Shown: one piece after another, positions 33,758 through 42,342 of the stretch
How positions within the stretch are numbered: position 1 is the first letter of the stretch
Layout: each line of letters opens with the position of its first letter
From: Azospirillum brasilense
GTDB taxonomy: Bacteria; Pseudomonadota; Alphaproteobacteria; Azospirillales; Azospirillaceae
Assembly (NCBI RefSeq): GCF_003349955.1
Contig: NZ_QLKQ01000059.1
Location: 1 to 47,623 of the forward strand
DNA: 47,623 bases
Direction: 5' to 3'
Made by a program: the position numbers and the translations under genes
The notes under the pieces: generated by a model
Database searches by the model: none
The model's input: only the letters and a program-made list of their open reading frames with translations
What the model was told of the DNA's origin: nothing

Positions 33758-35104
33758 ATGTCGCATTCTGCCCAGACGCAGTCCATTCTTGACCGTATCT
33801 CCTTCTTGCGAATCGACGAACCCACAAAGGCCGTCCTTCGGGAATTCCAACCCTACCTCGCCCAGCGCATCGACCAGGTTCTTGAGGATTTCTACGGCTA
33901 TCTGCGCTCGGTCCCGCAGGTTGCGGCGCTGCTCGCCGATCCAACGGTGGTCAGCCGGGCGCGCGACATGCAGAAGCAGCATTGGCTGAAGAACGTCTTC
34001 ACCGGCACCTTCGACGACGCCTACATGGCGCAGGTTCTGAAGATCGGACAGGCCCACCAGCGCATCGGTCTGGAGCCGCGCTGGTACACGGGCGCCTATT
34101 GCTTCACCCTCAACAAGCTGATCGACCTCGCCTATCAAGTCTACCGCAAGAAGCCGGAGAAGCTCGCCCAGCTCATGCAGGCGATCAACAGGGCGGTCTT
34201 CCTCGACATGGATCTGGCGACCTCCGTCTATGTCGACCTGAACACCGCCGCGATCATCTCGCGTGAACTGGGAACCACCGCCGACTCGTTCGAACGCGAG
34301 GTGAAGAGCGTGGTGCAGGCGGTGGCGTCCGCCGCGCAGCAGCTTCAGGGCACCGCCCAGAACATGAGCCGCACCGCCGAGGAAACCAGCGTGCAGTCCA
34401 CCCAGGTCGCCGCGGCGGCCGAGGAAGCCTCCGTCAACATCCAGACGGTCGCCGCGGCGGCGGAAGAGCTGACGGCCTCCATCGGCGAAATCAGCCACCA
34501 AGTAACCCAGTCGGCGGCCATCGCCGGAGAGGCGATGTCGCAGGCTGAGCGCACCAACACCACCGTGCAAGGCCTGGCCGATGCCGCCAGCCGCATCGGT
34601 CAGGTGGTGAAGCTGATCCACGACATCGCCAGCCAGACCAACCTGCTGGCGCTGAACGCGACCATCGAGGCCGCCCGTGCCGGCGAGGCCGGCAAGGGCT
34701 TCGCCGTCGTGGCGTCGGAGGTGAAGAGCCTCGCCAACCAGACCGCCAAGGCGACGGAGGAGATCAACGCGCAGATCGGCGCGGTCCAGGGGGCGACACA
34801 GGACGCCGTTCTCGCCATCCGCTCGATTTCGGGAACCATCGCGCGGATCAACGATATCTCGACCTCCATCGCCTCAGCCATGGAGGAGCAGGGCGCCGCC
34901 ACCACCGAGATCGCCCGCAACGTTCAGCAGGCGTCGATCGGCACCCGCGAGGTCAGCGAAACCATCGTGCGCGTCAACGCCTCGGCGTCGGACACGGGGT
35001 CGGAAGCGCGCAGCGTCCTGTCCGCGACGAACGAGCTGTCCGTCCACTCGAACAATCTGCGAGCGGAGGTCGACCGCTTCCTGGCGCGGGTTCGGGCCGG
35101 CTGA
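33758..35104 (+). CDS. Globin-coupled methyl-accepting chemotaxis protein
   Basis: This encodes 448 residues with no membrane helix, so a soluble receptor. Residues 1-170 are a protoglobin sensor domain; the likely heme-ligating proximal His is H100 in KIGQAHQRIGLEPRWY. Residues about 200-440 are the receptor signalling coiled coil, with the conserved hairpin tip HDIASQTNLLALNATIEAARAGE (starting near 288) that contacts CheW and CheA. There is no C-terminal tethering pentapeptide. It is the HemAT type, used for oxygen taxis, which fits a microaerophilic soil bacterium. ATG 33758 has GGGGAAG about 8 bases upstream. It is a single gene, not in a che operon. Confidence 0.93.
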   Translation: MSHSAQTQSILDRISFLRIDEPTKAVLREFQPYLAQRIDQVLEDFYGYLRSVPQVAALLADPTVVSRARDMQKQHWLKNVFTGTFDDAYMAQVLKIGQAHQRIGLEPRWYTGAYCFTLNKLIDLAYQVYRKKPEKLAQLMQAINRAVFLDMDLATSVYVDLNTAAIISRELGTTADSFEREVKSVVQAVASAAQQLQGTAQNMSRTAEETSVQSTQVAAAAEEASVNIQTVAAAAEELTASIGEISHQVTQSAAIAGEAMSQAERTNTTVQGLADAASRIGQVVKLIHDIASQTNLLALNATIEAARAGEAGKGFAVVASEVKSLANQTAKATEEINAQIGAVQGATQDAVLAIRSISGTIARINDISTSIASAMEEQGAATTEIARNVQQASIGTREVSETIVRVNASASDTGSEARSVLSATNELSVHSNNLRAEVDRFLARVRAG

Positions 35105-35214
35105 TTGCAGGAATGGATCGTGACCGGCGGCCCGATCCGGTGCCGCCGGTCCGAGAGTCTCCGCCTGAACGAGTGATCGGCCTGCTGTTGGGATGGCAGA
35201 GGCGCGGGCTGCGG

Positions 35215-35385
35215 TCAGAGCACCGTGCGGAGAACCGAATCGCTGATCTTGATCTTCGCCGCGTTGGCGGCCGAACGGATATCATCGAGCGACCGCCAAT
35301 GACTGCGACCGCCGATGGTGGTCAGAGCCCCATTCTGCATCGCCACGAAAAGGCCGGTACGCCCCAGGTTGACAATCTTGATCAT
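35215..35385 (-). CDS. Small unknown protein (56 residues)
   Basis: This encodes 56 residues from ATG 35385. A strong ribosome binding site GGGAGGG lies 6 bases upstream, which is the main evidence that the frame is used. The sequence MIKIVNLGRTGLFVAMQNG, then GGRSHWRSLDDIRSAANAAKIKI looks like a compact beta-beta-alpha fold with a basic middle. There is no membrane segment. Upstream (35440-35493) lies a tandem pair of TATTTCGT/AGGCTTATC elements that could control it. The family is not recognised; it is easily missed by gene finders. Confidence 0.65.
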   Translation of the reverse strand: MIKIVNLGRTGLFVAMQNGALTTIGGRSHWRSLDDIRSAANAAKIKISDSVLRTVL

Positions 35386-35439
35386 CACACGCCCTCCCCT
35401 GCGTCCGGGCGCCGTCACCGTACAGGCACCTTTGCGCCC

Positions 35440-35493
35440 TATTTCGTTTAGAGGCTTATCAAGATACGCCGTATTTCGTCAACAAGGCTTATC
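35440..35493. promoter_or_regulatory. Tandem direct repeats upstream of small gene
   Basis: TATTTCGT-(4)-AGGCTTATC at 35440-35460 is repeated as TATTTCGT-(5)-AGGCTTATC at 35472-35493, a 32-33 bp period (about three helical turns). Both copies lie 55-108 bp before the 56-residue gene start and about 185-240 bp before the GNAT gene, in otherwise unique sequence. Likely regulator binding sites. Confidence 0.5.
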
Positions 35494-35676
35494 GTCATAG
35501 CCTAAAGGTTGTTTGTTTCAGAAAAACAACACGCTTACGTGCGCAATGTACCATGTCTTTTCCTCTGGCACCGTTCGTCGGCTGGTTTCTGCCCGGTAAG
35601 ACTTTCATCGGGCACGGGGAACGCGGCCAGCGCCGGCCCGTTCATTCCCTCACATGGTTTGAAGCCCGGAGGAGGA

Positions 35677-36252
35677 ATGGACGCCGCCACCGCGTCGCAG
35701 GATGCCATCAGCCTGCCCGTCGCAATTCGCCCGGCCAGCCGGACCGACCTGCCGGATCTCGAATGGTTCGGGCTGCACACGCCACACCGGGAAATCCTCG
35801 CCACGGCCTTCCGTGCCCAGGAGCGCGGGAGCGGCGCCCTTCTGGTGGCGGAGATCAACGGCTTTCCCGCCGGCCAGATCTGCATCGACTTCCAACGCAA
35901 ACGGCATTTGCGCCGCGCCACGCTGTGGGCGTTGCGGGTGTTCCAGCCTTTCCGCAACCGGGGCATCGCCACGCGGCTGATGGCCGCCGCCGAAAACACC
36001 GCGCTCGACCACGGCTGTTCGGAAGCGGAACTGGGCGTGGACCGGGACAACGCCGGGGTCCTCGCCTTCTACGAGCGGTTGGGTTACGAGCTGCGCGGCA
36101 CCGAACGGGGGCGCTATTCCTACCGCACCCCGGCCGGCGAGCTGGTCCAGGTGCCCATCGATCAGTGGATCATGCGCAAGCCGCTGTTCCGGCAGACGGC
36201 TTGGCGGACCGGAGCCGGCTTCGCGCCGGTCATTCCGCCGCCAGCGCTATGA
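35677..36252 (+). CDS. GNAT family N-acetyltransferase
   Basis: This encodes 191 residues from ATG 35677, preceded by GGAGGA. Residues about 15-150 form a GNAT domain: IRPASRTDLPDLEWF at the start, the acetyl-CoA loop VFQPFRNRGIATRLM (about 88-102), and DRDNAGVLAFYERLGYEL near the end of the domain. It is a Rim/aminoglycoside-type general acetyltransferase; the substrate cannot be predicted. The 3' end overlaps the convergent unknown gene by 23 bp. Confidence 0.82.
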   Translation: MDAATASQDAISLPVAIRPASRTDLPDLEWFGLHTPHREILATAFRAQERGSGALLVAEINGFPAGQICIDFQRKRHLRRATLWALRVFQPFRNRGIATRLMAAAENTALDHGCSEAELGVDRDNAGVLAFYERLGYELRGTERGRYSYRTPAGELVQVPIDQWIMRKPLFRQTAWRTGAGFAPVIPPPAL

Positions 36253-36700
36253 GCCGGGCCGGGCGGCGCCGCGGCAGACGGATGCGCGCGCCGTCCAGGA
36301 TGTCCGCCAGTTCCCGCGCCGAATCCGTGGCCATGGTCAGGGCGACCAGAGGAAGCCAGCGGTCGAACACCTGGGTTGTCACGTCGCCTTCCCCGGCCTG
36401 CATGGCGGCCAGAGCGTCCAGCACCGCCATCTCGTCCATTCCGACCCGCGAGCAGGTCGGGCAGCGGAACGCCGGCCGCCCGGCGTTGGTCACGGCGAAG
36501 GTGCCCAGCAAGGCGAACAGAGGCAGCAGAACCGACGACGGCACGCCGGCCACGCCGAAGCTGGCCCGCATGGCGGCCATCGCGCCCGCGGTGCCGTGAC
36601 GGAACCATTGCCGGAAGCCGGTCAGAAGCGCGCGCTCCGCCGTCGTCAGATCGGACACCGTCCAGGGGGACAGCCGCCCCTCGCCCACCGAATCGCACAT
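36230..36700 (-). CDS. Unknown protein with CPTC motif
   Basis: This encodes 156 residues from ATG 36700, chosen because GGGAGGGG lies 6 bases upstream; the open frame extends further but that part is not convincing. Features: a moderately hydrophobic central helix (SSVLLPLFALLGTFAV, about 56-71), a RCPTCSRVG segment (near 79-87) that could be half of a metal site, and an Arg-rich stretch near the end (RIRLPRRRPAR). There are no recognisable catalytic residues. It is divergent from the hydrolase gene and overlaps the GNAT gene end. Confidence 0.6.
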   Translation of the reverse strand: MCDSVGEGRLSPWTVSDLTTAERALLTGFRQWFRHGTAGAMAAMRASFGVAGVPSSVLLPLFALLGTFAVTNAGRPAFRCPTCSRVGMDEMAVLDALAAMQAGEGDVTTQVFDRWLPLVALTMATDSARELADILDGARIRLPRRRPARLIALAAE

Positions 36701-36921
36701 GTTGACCCCTCCCGACTGAAGTGACGGAACCGACCTTAGACGATCCGCCTCCGATTTGCGAGTCATTCGCATTTGCAATCGATGGACCTTCTGACGCAGG
36801 GCCCCGCACCGATGAGGGCTGTGACAATGCTTCGTGACAAAAGCCGGCCCGGCCCGATGGAAAGGTCGGGTTAACCATATTCCGGGACCCTTGCCACGCC
36901 CGCAGACAGGAGCGTGGAAGG

Positions 36922-38076
36922 ATGAGGCGGACAGTCGGACAGGCGCTGCTCGGATTGGTGGCGGCGTTGGCAATGCTCGGTACGGCGCAGACGGCGGCGG
37001 CCCAGATTCACCTGAACCCGGCCTATGGCGACGGCGCCCTGCTCGGTCCGACCATGGCCCGCGGCGCGGTGGTGTGGAGCCACGGCCGGTCCGTGGAGGT
37101 CGAGGATTCGAACGCCCCCACCCCGCTCTACATGAAGACCATGCGGGACGCCGGGTGGGACGTGTTCCGTCTGGACCGCATGCGGGTCAGCGACACGCTG
37201 CCGAACAGCTCCCGCGCGCTGGCGGGCTACGCCGACCAGTTGAAGGACCGTGGCTACCGCAAAGTCGTGTTGACCGGCCAGTCCTTCGGCGCCTTCATCT
37301 CGCTGATGGCCGCCGGGCAGAGCGACCGGGTGGACGCCGTCGTCGGCACCGCCCCCGCGGCCTTCGGCAACTTCTCCGACTCCTACGACAGCTTCCGTGA
37401 CAACGCGGCGCAGCTCTGGCCGATCCTGCGCGGCATCCACAGCGCGCGGGTGATGCTGTTCTTCTTCCATGGTGACGATTTCGACCCGGGCGGACGCGGG
37501 GAGTCGGCGCGCGGCATCCTGTCCTCGCGCGGGCTCGACCACATCGTGGTCGATCAGCCGGCGCTGCTGACCGGCCATGGCGCCGCGACGACCGGCATGT
37601 TCGTCCGGCGCTTCGGGTCCTGCATTCTGCGCTTCGCCGAAGCGCCGCCGCGCCGGGGCGACCCGTCCTGCGACGAATCCTGGGGCCGCACGCCAAGCGC
37701 GGAGCTGATGCGGGCCGCGGCGCCGGAGCCGCGCACCGGCAGCGGCACCTCCTCTCCGGCGGGCACCGGCGCCCGCTCCTTCCTCGGCGTCTGGTACGGC
37801 GCCTACATCAACGGGCGGGAGATCGCGCTGGCGGTGGACCGGGTCGACGGTGACGCCGTCTACGCCGACTATGTGCTGGGGCCGGGCATGGAGGCCGACC
37901 AGCCGATGGAGCGCGCCCAGCGCAAGGGCCGCATCGAGAACGACGAGCTGGTGTTCGACGAGAAGGGGCGCAACGTGCTGCGCTACAGCGTCCGGACGGA
38001 CGGACGCCTGTCCGCCACCTGGCTGGACCGGTCCGGCAAGGGCCGTCTGGAGACGACCCTCCGCCGGATGGACTGA
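36922..38076 (+). CDS. Secreted alpha/beta-hydrolase-like protein
   Basis: This encodes 384 residues. Residues 1-27 are a signal peptide (cleavage near TAAAQ). The alpha/beta-hydrolase core spans about 45-240: VVWSHGRS (oxyanion-type HG), the nucleophile elbow VLTGQSFGAF with S121, a candidate acid in FHGDDFDPGG and a candidate His in LTGHGAATTGMF. After a Ser/Gly/Pro linker (about 255-285) a second beta-rich domain of about 95 residues follows (LGVWYGAYINGREIALAVD, then LSATWLDRSGKGRLETTLRR), perhaps ligand-binding. It is exported to the periplasm. The substrate is unknown; peptidase or esterase activity is plausible. Confidence 0.78.
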   Translation: MRRTVGQALLGLVAALAMLGTAQTAAAQIHLNPAYGDGALLGPTMARGAVVWSHGRSVEVEDSNAPTPLYMKTMRDAGWDVFRLDRMRVSDTLPNSSRALAGYADQLKDRGYRKVVLTGQSFGAFISLMAAGQSDRVDAVVGTAPAAFGNFSDSYDSFRDNAAQLWPILRGIHSARVMLFFFHGDDFDPGGRGESARGILSSRGLDHIVVDQPALLTGHGAATTGMFVRRFGSCILRFAEAPPRRGDPSCDESWGRTPSAELMRAAAPEPRTGSGTSSPAGTGARSFLGVWYGAYINGREIALAVDRVDGDAVYADYVLGPGMEADQPMERAQRKGRIENDELVFDEKGRNVLRYSVRTDGRLSATWLDRSGKGRLETTLRRMD

Positions 38077-38079
38077 GCA

Positions 38080-38164
38080 ATCACAAACGGCGGGCGATCA
38101 CAGGCGGCGGGCGATCACAGGCGGTGGACGATCACAGGCGGTTGACGATCACAGGCGGCGGGCG
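38080..38164. repeat. Five tandem 17-bp repeats
   Basis: The unit ATCACAGGCGGCGGGCG occurs five times in a row: 38080-38096, 38097-38113, 38114-38130, 38131-38147 and 38148-38164. Differences are few (AAAC in the first, TGGA and TTGA in the third and fourth). The last copy is the 3' end of the rhtB-like gene, including its stop codon, so the array arose by repeated duplication of that gene end. Confidence 0.9.
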
Positions 38165-38784
38165 AGCGCCAGCAGCCCGCCGGCGCCGATCATCAGACCG
38201 CCGGTCAGGCGGTTGAGCGTCCGGGCCGCGGACCCGCTGGTCAGCCGGGCTCCGATGCTGTTGCCCCCGGTGGCGTAGGCCATGATCCAGCCGAACTCGA
38301 TCACCACCATGATCGCCACCAGCGCCACGAGCTGCGGCATCAGCGGGGTCGCCGGATCGATGAACTGCGGGAACAGGGCGGCCATGAAGACCAGAGCCTT
38401 CGGGTTGCTGAAGGCGACCAGCAGCCCGCGCAGGAACAGGCGATGGGCCGGGGCTTCCTCCGCCGCGGCGGCGGCGCCGACGCGCGGCGAACCGTCCGGC
38501 ACCGGCGCCCGCCACGCGGCGATGCCGAGCCAGGTCAGATAAGCCACACCCGCCCACTTCACCGCCTGGAAGGCCGGCTCCGACGCCGCCAGCAGGGCGC
38601 CGAGGCCGAGCACCGAGAGGGTGGCCATCGTCGTCAGCGCCACGCACATGCCCAGCCCGCCCCAGGCCGCGCGACGGACGCCGTAGCGCAGGCCGAGGCT
38701 CATCGCCAGCAGCATGTTGGGGCCGGGAGTCATCGACAGCACGAAGGCCGTCGCGAAGAAGAATCCGAGGGTCTGCCAGTTCAT
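38149..38784 (-). CDS. LysE/RhtB family amino-acid exporter
   Basis: This encodes 211 residues with about six membrane helices. The family signature is at the start: FVLSMTPGPNMLLAMSLGLRYG (about 15-36), followed by WAGVAYLTWLGIAAWRAP (about 76-93) and FLRGLLVAFSNPKALVF (about 118-134). Such proteins export amino acids or homoserine lactones across the inner membrane. ATG 38784 has GGAAG about 8 bases upstream. The last codons (ARRL and stop) form the terminal copy of a 17-bp repeat array that continues downstream. Confidence 0.9.
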   Translation of the reverse strand: MNWQTLGFFFATAFVLSMTPGPNMLLAMSLGLRYGVRRAAWGGLGMCVALTTMATLSVLGLGALLAASEPAFQAVKWAGVAYLTWLGIAAWRAPVPDGSPRVGAAAAAEEAPAHRLFLRGLLVAFSNPKALVFMAALFPQFIDPATPLMPQLVALVAIMVVIEFGWIMAYATGGNSIGARLTSGSAARTLNRLTGGLMIGAGGLLALARRL

Positions 38785-38858
38785 CGCCGTCTTCCGAAGG
38801 GGTCCCGGATGTCACCACGGAGCGGCGCGTCTGGCAAACGCCGCCTGCGCAAAGCTGC

Positions 38859-39539
38859 TCAACGCCGGTTCGCATCGCTCGGCGCCAGATCGCGGGCAGT
38901 CGGATCGCGGCCAGCCGGATCGCTGTAGTCCCACGGCGGTGTGCGCAGCCACTCCTCCAGGCTGCCCGGCGCCGCCCTGCCCCGTGGTTCCGGCCGCTCG
39001 GCCGACTGGATGGGCTCGGCCGCCTTCGAGCCGAGAGGCGCGCCGGGCCACACCCGCCCGTCGCGATCGACCCGCGCACGGTAGCGCAACCCCATGGAGG
39101 CGATGAACTCCCCCTGCCCGGTCGGGCGCCCGAACGCGAATCCGCCGACGTAGCGGTGACCGTCCGGCAGGGTCAGCGTTCCCGGACCGCTGGCGAGGCC
39201 ATGCCGGAAACGGCCCTGGAAGATCGTCCCATCCTCGCGCCCGCTGCGTCCCGCCCCCTCGGCCCGGCCATCGACGAAGACCGCTTCGGTCCAGTCGATG
39301 GGATCCGCGCCATTGAACGTTTCAAGAACACCGGCACCATGGGCGAAACCGTTGCGGCAGGCGCCGGTCCAGCGGACGGACTTCCCCCGGCTGGGGTCAG
39401 GATCGCGGACGCGGCAGCCACTGACGGGGTCGGTCAGAACCCGTTCCGCCGTTTGCCGCTCCTTTCCTTGAACCGGGCACGACAGGACCATGCCCAGCGA
39501 CAGGGCCACCAGTCCGGTGAGCAGGAACCGGGTTCGCAT
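38859..39539 (-). CDS. Exported MORN-repeat-like protein
   Basis: This encodes 226 residues from ATG 39539, with GGAG 9 bases upstream. Residues 1-25 are a signal peptide; a Cys at 21 (VLSC) gives only a weak lipobox. The middle part contains MORN-type units: WTGACRNGFAHGAGVLE (about 57-73), FQGRFRHGLASGPGTLTLPDG (about 107-127) and YVGGFAFGRPTGQGEF (about 129-144). These short beta hairpins often bind lipid or protein partners at the envelope. The C-terminal 60 residues are Pro/Arg-rich and probably disordered. It lies after moaE on the same strand, 89 bp away. Confidence 0.72.
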   Translation of the reverse strand: MRTRFLLTGLVALSLGMVLSCPVQGKERQTAERVLTDPVSGCRVRDPDPSRGKSVRWTGACRNGFAHGAGVLETFNGADPIDWTEAVFVDGRAEGAGRSGREDGTIFQGRFRHGLASGPGTLTLPDGHRYVGGFAFGRPTGQGEFIASMGLRYRARVDRDGRVWPGAPLGSKAAEPIQSAERPEPRGRAAPGSLEEWLRTPPWDYSDPAGRDPTARDLAPSDANRR

Positions 39540-39628
39540 GATCGGATACTCCGCACACGCGCACAGCCTGGCGCGGGAGCGGATCCAATCACCCCGAGGA
39601 GGGCGCCGTCTGTGCCCTGCCTCTCACC

Positions 39629-40087
39629 TCACGCCGGTTTCGTCCAGCGGGCCGCCGCGGTGTCGTCGGATTCCTTGGCCTCCACCCAGCGCTCGCCCTC
39701 CGGGGTGGCCTCCATCTTCCAGAAGGGCGCCTTGGTCTTGAGCCAGTCGATCAAAAAGTGGCAGCTTTCGAAGGCCGCCTCGCGGTGGGCGCTGGCGGTG
39801 GCGACCAGCACGATCTGGTCGCCCGGCTCCAGCCGCCCATAGCGGTGAATGATCAGCGCGTCGTCCAGCGGCCAGCGCTCTCGCGCCTCCGCCTCGATCG
39901 CCTCCAACTGCCGCTCGGTCATGCCGGGATAATGCTCCAGCGTCATGGCGCTGACGGACTCGCCGCCGGCCATGTCGCGGACCAGCCCGACGAACAGGGT
40001 CACCCCGCCGATGCCGGTCTTGCCGCCGGTCATCGCGGCCAGTTCCGCGCCGACGTCGAAGTCCTCGCTCTGCACCTTCACCGTCAC
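39629..40087 (-). CDS. moaE: Molybdopterin synthase catalytic subunit
   Basis: This encodes 152 residues, the normal MoaE length. Seen: GGVTLFVGLVRD (27-38), LEHYPGMTE (50-58), IIHRYGRLEPGDQIVLVATASAHREAAF (79-106), and the active-site lysines in LKTKAPFWKME (K119 and K124). With MoaD it transfers two sulfurs to cyclic pyranopterin phosphate to make molybdopterin. It is the last of mobB-moeA-moaD-moaE, 30 bp after moaD. Confidence 0.95.
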   Translation of the reverse strand: MTVKVQSEDFDVGAELAAMTGGKTGIGGVTLFVGLVRDMAGGESVSAMTLEHYPGMTERQLEAIEAEARERWPLDDALIIHRYGRLEPGDQIVLVATASAHREAAFESCHFLIDWLKTKAPFWKMEATPEGERWVEAKESDDTAAARWTKPA

Positions 40088-40117
40088 GGCAACACGTCCT
40101 TCCTCACGCCCTTCCTC

Positions 40118-40369
40118 TCAGCCGCCGGTCACCGGCGGGAACAGGGCCACCTCATCGCCGGGGCCGACCGGGTGGTCGTAGGGCACATGCTCCTGGTTCA
40201 CCGCGACCTTGACCACCGTGCTGTTGGCGAGCGCGTCGGCGTGCTTCGGGCTGCGGGTCTTCAGCCACGCCACCAGGGCGCCTACGTCCCGGACCTCCGC
40301 CGGCAGGTCCACCGTCTCGGTCGCCACGCCGATCTTGGTGCGCAGCCAGGCGAAATAGAGGATCTTCAT
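40118..40369 (-). CDS. moaD: Molybdopterin synthase sulfur carrier subunit
   Basis: This encodes 83 residues with a ubiquitin-like fold ending in the required Gly-Gly (FPPVTGG), which is thiocarboxylated to carry sulfur to MoaE. The start ATG 40369 shares one base with the moeA stop (TGATG), strong evidence for translational coupling; a GTG one codon earlier is the alternative. Typical family stretches: MKILYFAWLR and VNQEHVPYDHPVGPGDEVALFPP. Confidence 0.95.
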   Translation of the reverse strand: MKILYFAWLRTKIGVATETVDLPAEVRDVGALVAWLKTRSPKHADALANSTVVKVAVNQEHVPYDHPVGPGDEVALFPPVTGG

Positions 40370-41622
40370 CACCGAACCTCACTGAAAGGCAGGAAATCCA
40401 CGATCATCCCCGGCTCGACGCGGGTGATCTCTTCCGGCAGTTCGACGAGCCCGTCGGACTCGACCATCGACGACAGGATGCCGGCTCCGTCGCGCGGGTG
40501 CTTGACCGCGGTCAAAACCCCGTCGGCGGCGCGGGCGAGCGTGGCCCGCACATACTCGCGCCGCCCCGCCTTCTTCTTGTAGGTAAAGCCGGCGCGCAGC
40601 GGGAACAAGGCCGGCGCCTCGTCCGCCGCCCCCATCAGCCGGAGCAGGATCGGGCGGGCGATGCGCAGGAAGGTGACCATCACCGCCACCGGGTTGCCCG
40701 GCAGGCCAACAAAAACGGCACCCTTTGCCGTCCCCAAAGCCACCGGGCGCCCTGGCTTGATCGCCAGCCGCCAGAAATGCAGGCCGCCCAACGCTTCCAC
40801 CGCCGCCTTGACGTGGTCCTCCTCCCCGGTGGACATGCCGCCCGAGGTGATGAGAACGTCGTGCGTCCCCGCCGCCTCGTCCAACGCGCCGCGAACGGCG
40901 TCGAGCCGGTCGGGCAGGATGCCGAGATCGGTCACGCGGCAACCGAGCTGGCGCAGCGCGGCGATCAGGGCAAAGCGGTTGGCGTCGTAGATGCAGCCCG
41001 GCTCCAGCGGCACGCCCGGCTCCCGCACCTCGTCCCCGGTGGAGAAGACGGCGACACGCAGGGCGGTGCGCACCGTCACCTCCCGCCGCCCCAGCGAGGC
41101 GAGCAGGCCAATGTCCTCCGCCCGCAGCCGGCGGCCGGCGGTCAGGACGGTGCTGCCCCGCGTCATATCCTCCCCGGCGCGGCGGCGGTTGGCGCCGCGC
41201 CGGATGCCGGGAGGAATGGTGACAGAGCCTGCTTCCGCCTTGCAGTCCTCCTGCATCAGCACGGTGTCGAAGCCCTCGGGCATCGGCGCACCGGTGAAGA
41301 TGCGCACCGCCTCGCCTCGCCGTCCCGGACGGTCCAGCGCATGGCCGGCGGCGACGCGCGCCGTGACCGGCAACCGTGTGGCCGCGTCGGGAGTCAGGTC
41401 GTCGAAAAAGACCGCGTAGCCGTCCACCGCCGAATTGTCGTGCGGCGGCACGTCGAACGGGGCAACGACATCCTCGGCCAGCGCATGACCAAGGGCGTCG
41501 GCAAGACCGATCCGGCGGCTCTCCGTGACGGGGTGGAGGCGGTCGGAGAGAAGCTCCAGCGCCCGGTCCACCGCCATCATCTCCCCGCCGAAGGCGAAGC
41601 AATCGTCGCTAAGCTGAGCCAT
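40369..41622 (-). CDS. moeA: Molybdopterin molybdenumtransferase
   Basis: This encodes 417 residues from ATG 41622, with GGAG 7 bases upstream. MoeA inserts molybdate into adenylated molybdopterin. Seen: domain III/I motifs PPHDNSAVDGYAV (about 61-73) and IFTGAPMPEGFDTVLMQED (about 109-127), the MogA-like domain VLITSGGMSTGEEDHVK (about 257-273) and FVGLPGNPVAVMVTF (about 310-324), and a C-terminal beta domain. It is preceded by mobB (30 bp) and followed by moaD with a one-base overlap. Confidence 0.95.
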   Translation of the reverse strand: MAQLSDDCFAFGGEMMAVDRALELLSDRLHPVTESRRIGLADALGHALAEDVVAPFDVPPHDNSAVDGYAVFFDDLTPDAATRLPVTARVAAGHALDRPGRRGEAVRIFTGAPMPEGFDTVLMQEDCKAEAGSVTIPPGIRRGANRRRAGEDMTRGSTVLTAGRRLRAEDIGLLASLGRREVTVRTALRVAVFSTGDEVREPGVPLEPGCIYDANRFALIAALRQLGCRVTDLGILPDRLDAVRGALDEAAGTHDVLITSGGMSTGEEDHVKAAVEALGGLHFWRLAIKPGRPVALGTAKGAVFVGLPGNPVAVMVTFLRIARPILLRLMGAADEAPALFPLRAGFTYKKKAGRREYVRATLARAADGVLTAVKHPRDGAGILSSMVESDGLVELPEEITRVEPGMIVDFLPFSEVR

Positions 41623-41652
41623 CGCCCCACTCCACCCCCGCACACCGCCGTC

Positions 41653-42180
41653 TCAGACAGCCTGCCCTGTCGCCCCACAGCGGTCCAGCGCGCAACGCGC
41701 AATGATGAAGGCGGCGATGCCCTCCTCGTCGCCCAGGTCGAAGACGGGCACCTTGGCGTCCGGCACCGGCCCGTCGCTGGCGATCGCGACGATGCTCGGA
41801 TCGTCCAGCGCGATCAGCGGCTTGCCCACCGAGGCGCGCCACACCTCGATCTTCTCGTGCGGCTCGCGCTTGAACCCCTCGATCAGCAGCAGATCGACCG
41901 GCGACATCTTCGGCAGCAGTTCCGCCAGGGACAGCTCCGGCTCGTCGTCCCGGATCTCATGCATCAGCGCCCAGCGGCGGGGCGAGCTGACCAGAACCTC
42001 CGTGGCGCCGGCCTCGCGGTGGTTGTGGCTGTCCTTGCCGCGATGATCGATGTCGAAGCCCTTGTGCGCGTGCTTCATGGTCGAAACGGTCAGGCCGCGC
42101 CGGATCAGCGCCGGGATCAGGCGAACGATCAGCGTCGTCTTGCCGCTGCCGCTCCACCCCGTCAGGCCGAACATCTTCAT
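41653..42180 (-). CDS. mobB: Molybdopterin-guanine dinucleotide biosynthesis protein B
   Basis: This encodes 175 residues, a P-loop GTPase: FGLTGWSGSGKTTLIVRLI with the Walker A GWSGSGKT at about 8-15. Then TMKHAHKGFDIDHRGKDSH (about 34-52), the family's own motif, and DLLLIEGFKRE (about 95-105). It helps MobA attach GMP to the cofactor for bis-MGD enzymes such as nitrate reductase or formate dehydrogenase. The start ATG 42180 gives the standard N terminus MKMFGLTG. It lies between pgsA and moeA on the same strand. Confidence 0.93.
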   Translation of the reverse strand: MKMFGLTGWSGSGKTTLIVRLIPALIRRGLTVSTMKHAHKGFDIDHRGKDSHNHREAGATEVLVSSPRRWALMHEIRDDEPELSLAELLPKMSPVDLLLIEGFKREPHEKIEVWRASVGKPLIALDDPSIVAIASDGPVPDAKVPVFDLGDEEGIAAFIIARCALDRCGATGQAV

Positions 42181-42342
42181 GGAAGCCCCTATCCTCCGCC
42201 TTGCCGCCCATCGCTGCGCGGGCGTTCCACGGTCACATAGCAGAAACACACGGGCATGCGAACGGACAAACCGGAATGGCCGCCCGCTCTGCCATGTGCC
42301 GGAAAAACAGACCGCTCCAAAGCGGACCGCAGGAAACGCGTT

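Noticed and set aside
38080..38164. CRISPR array
   Set aside because: The repeats are directly adjacent 17-bp units with no unique spacers, and no cas gene is in the window.
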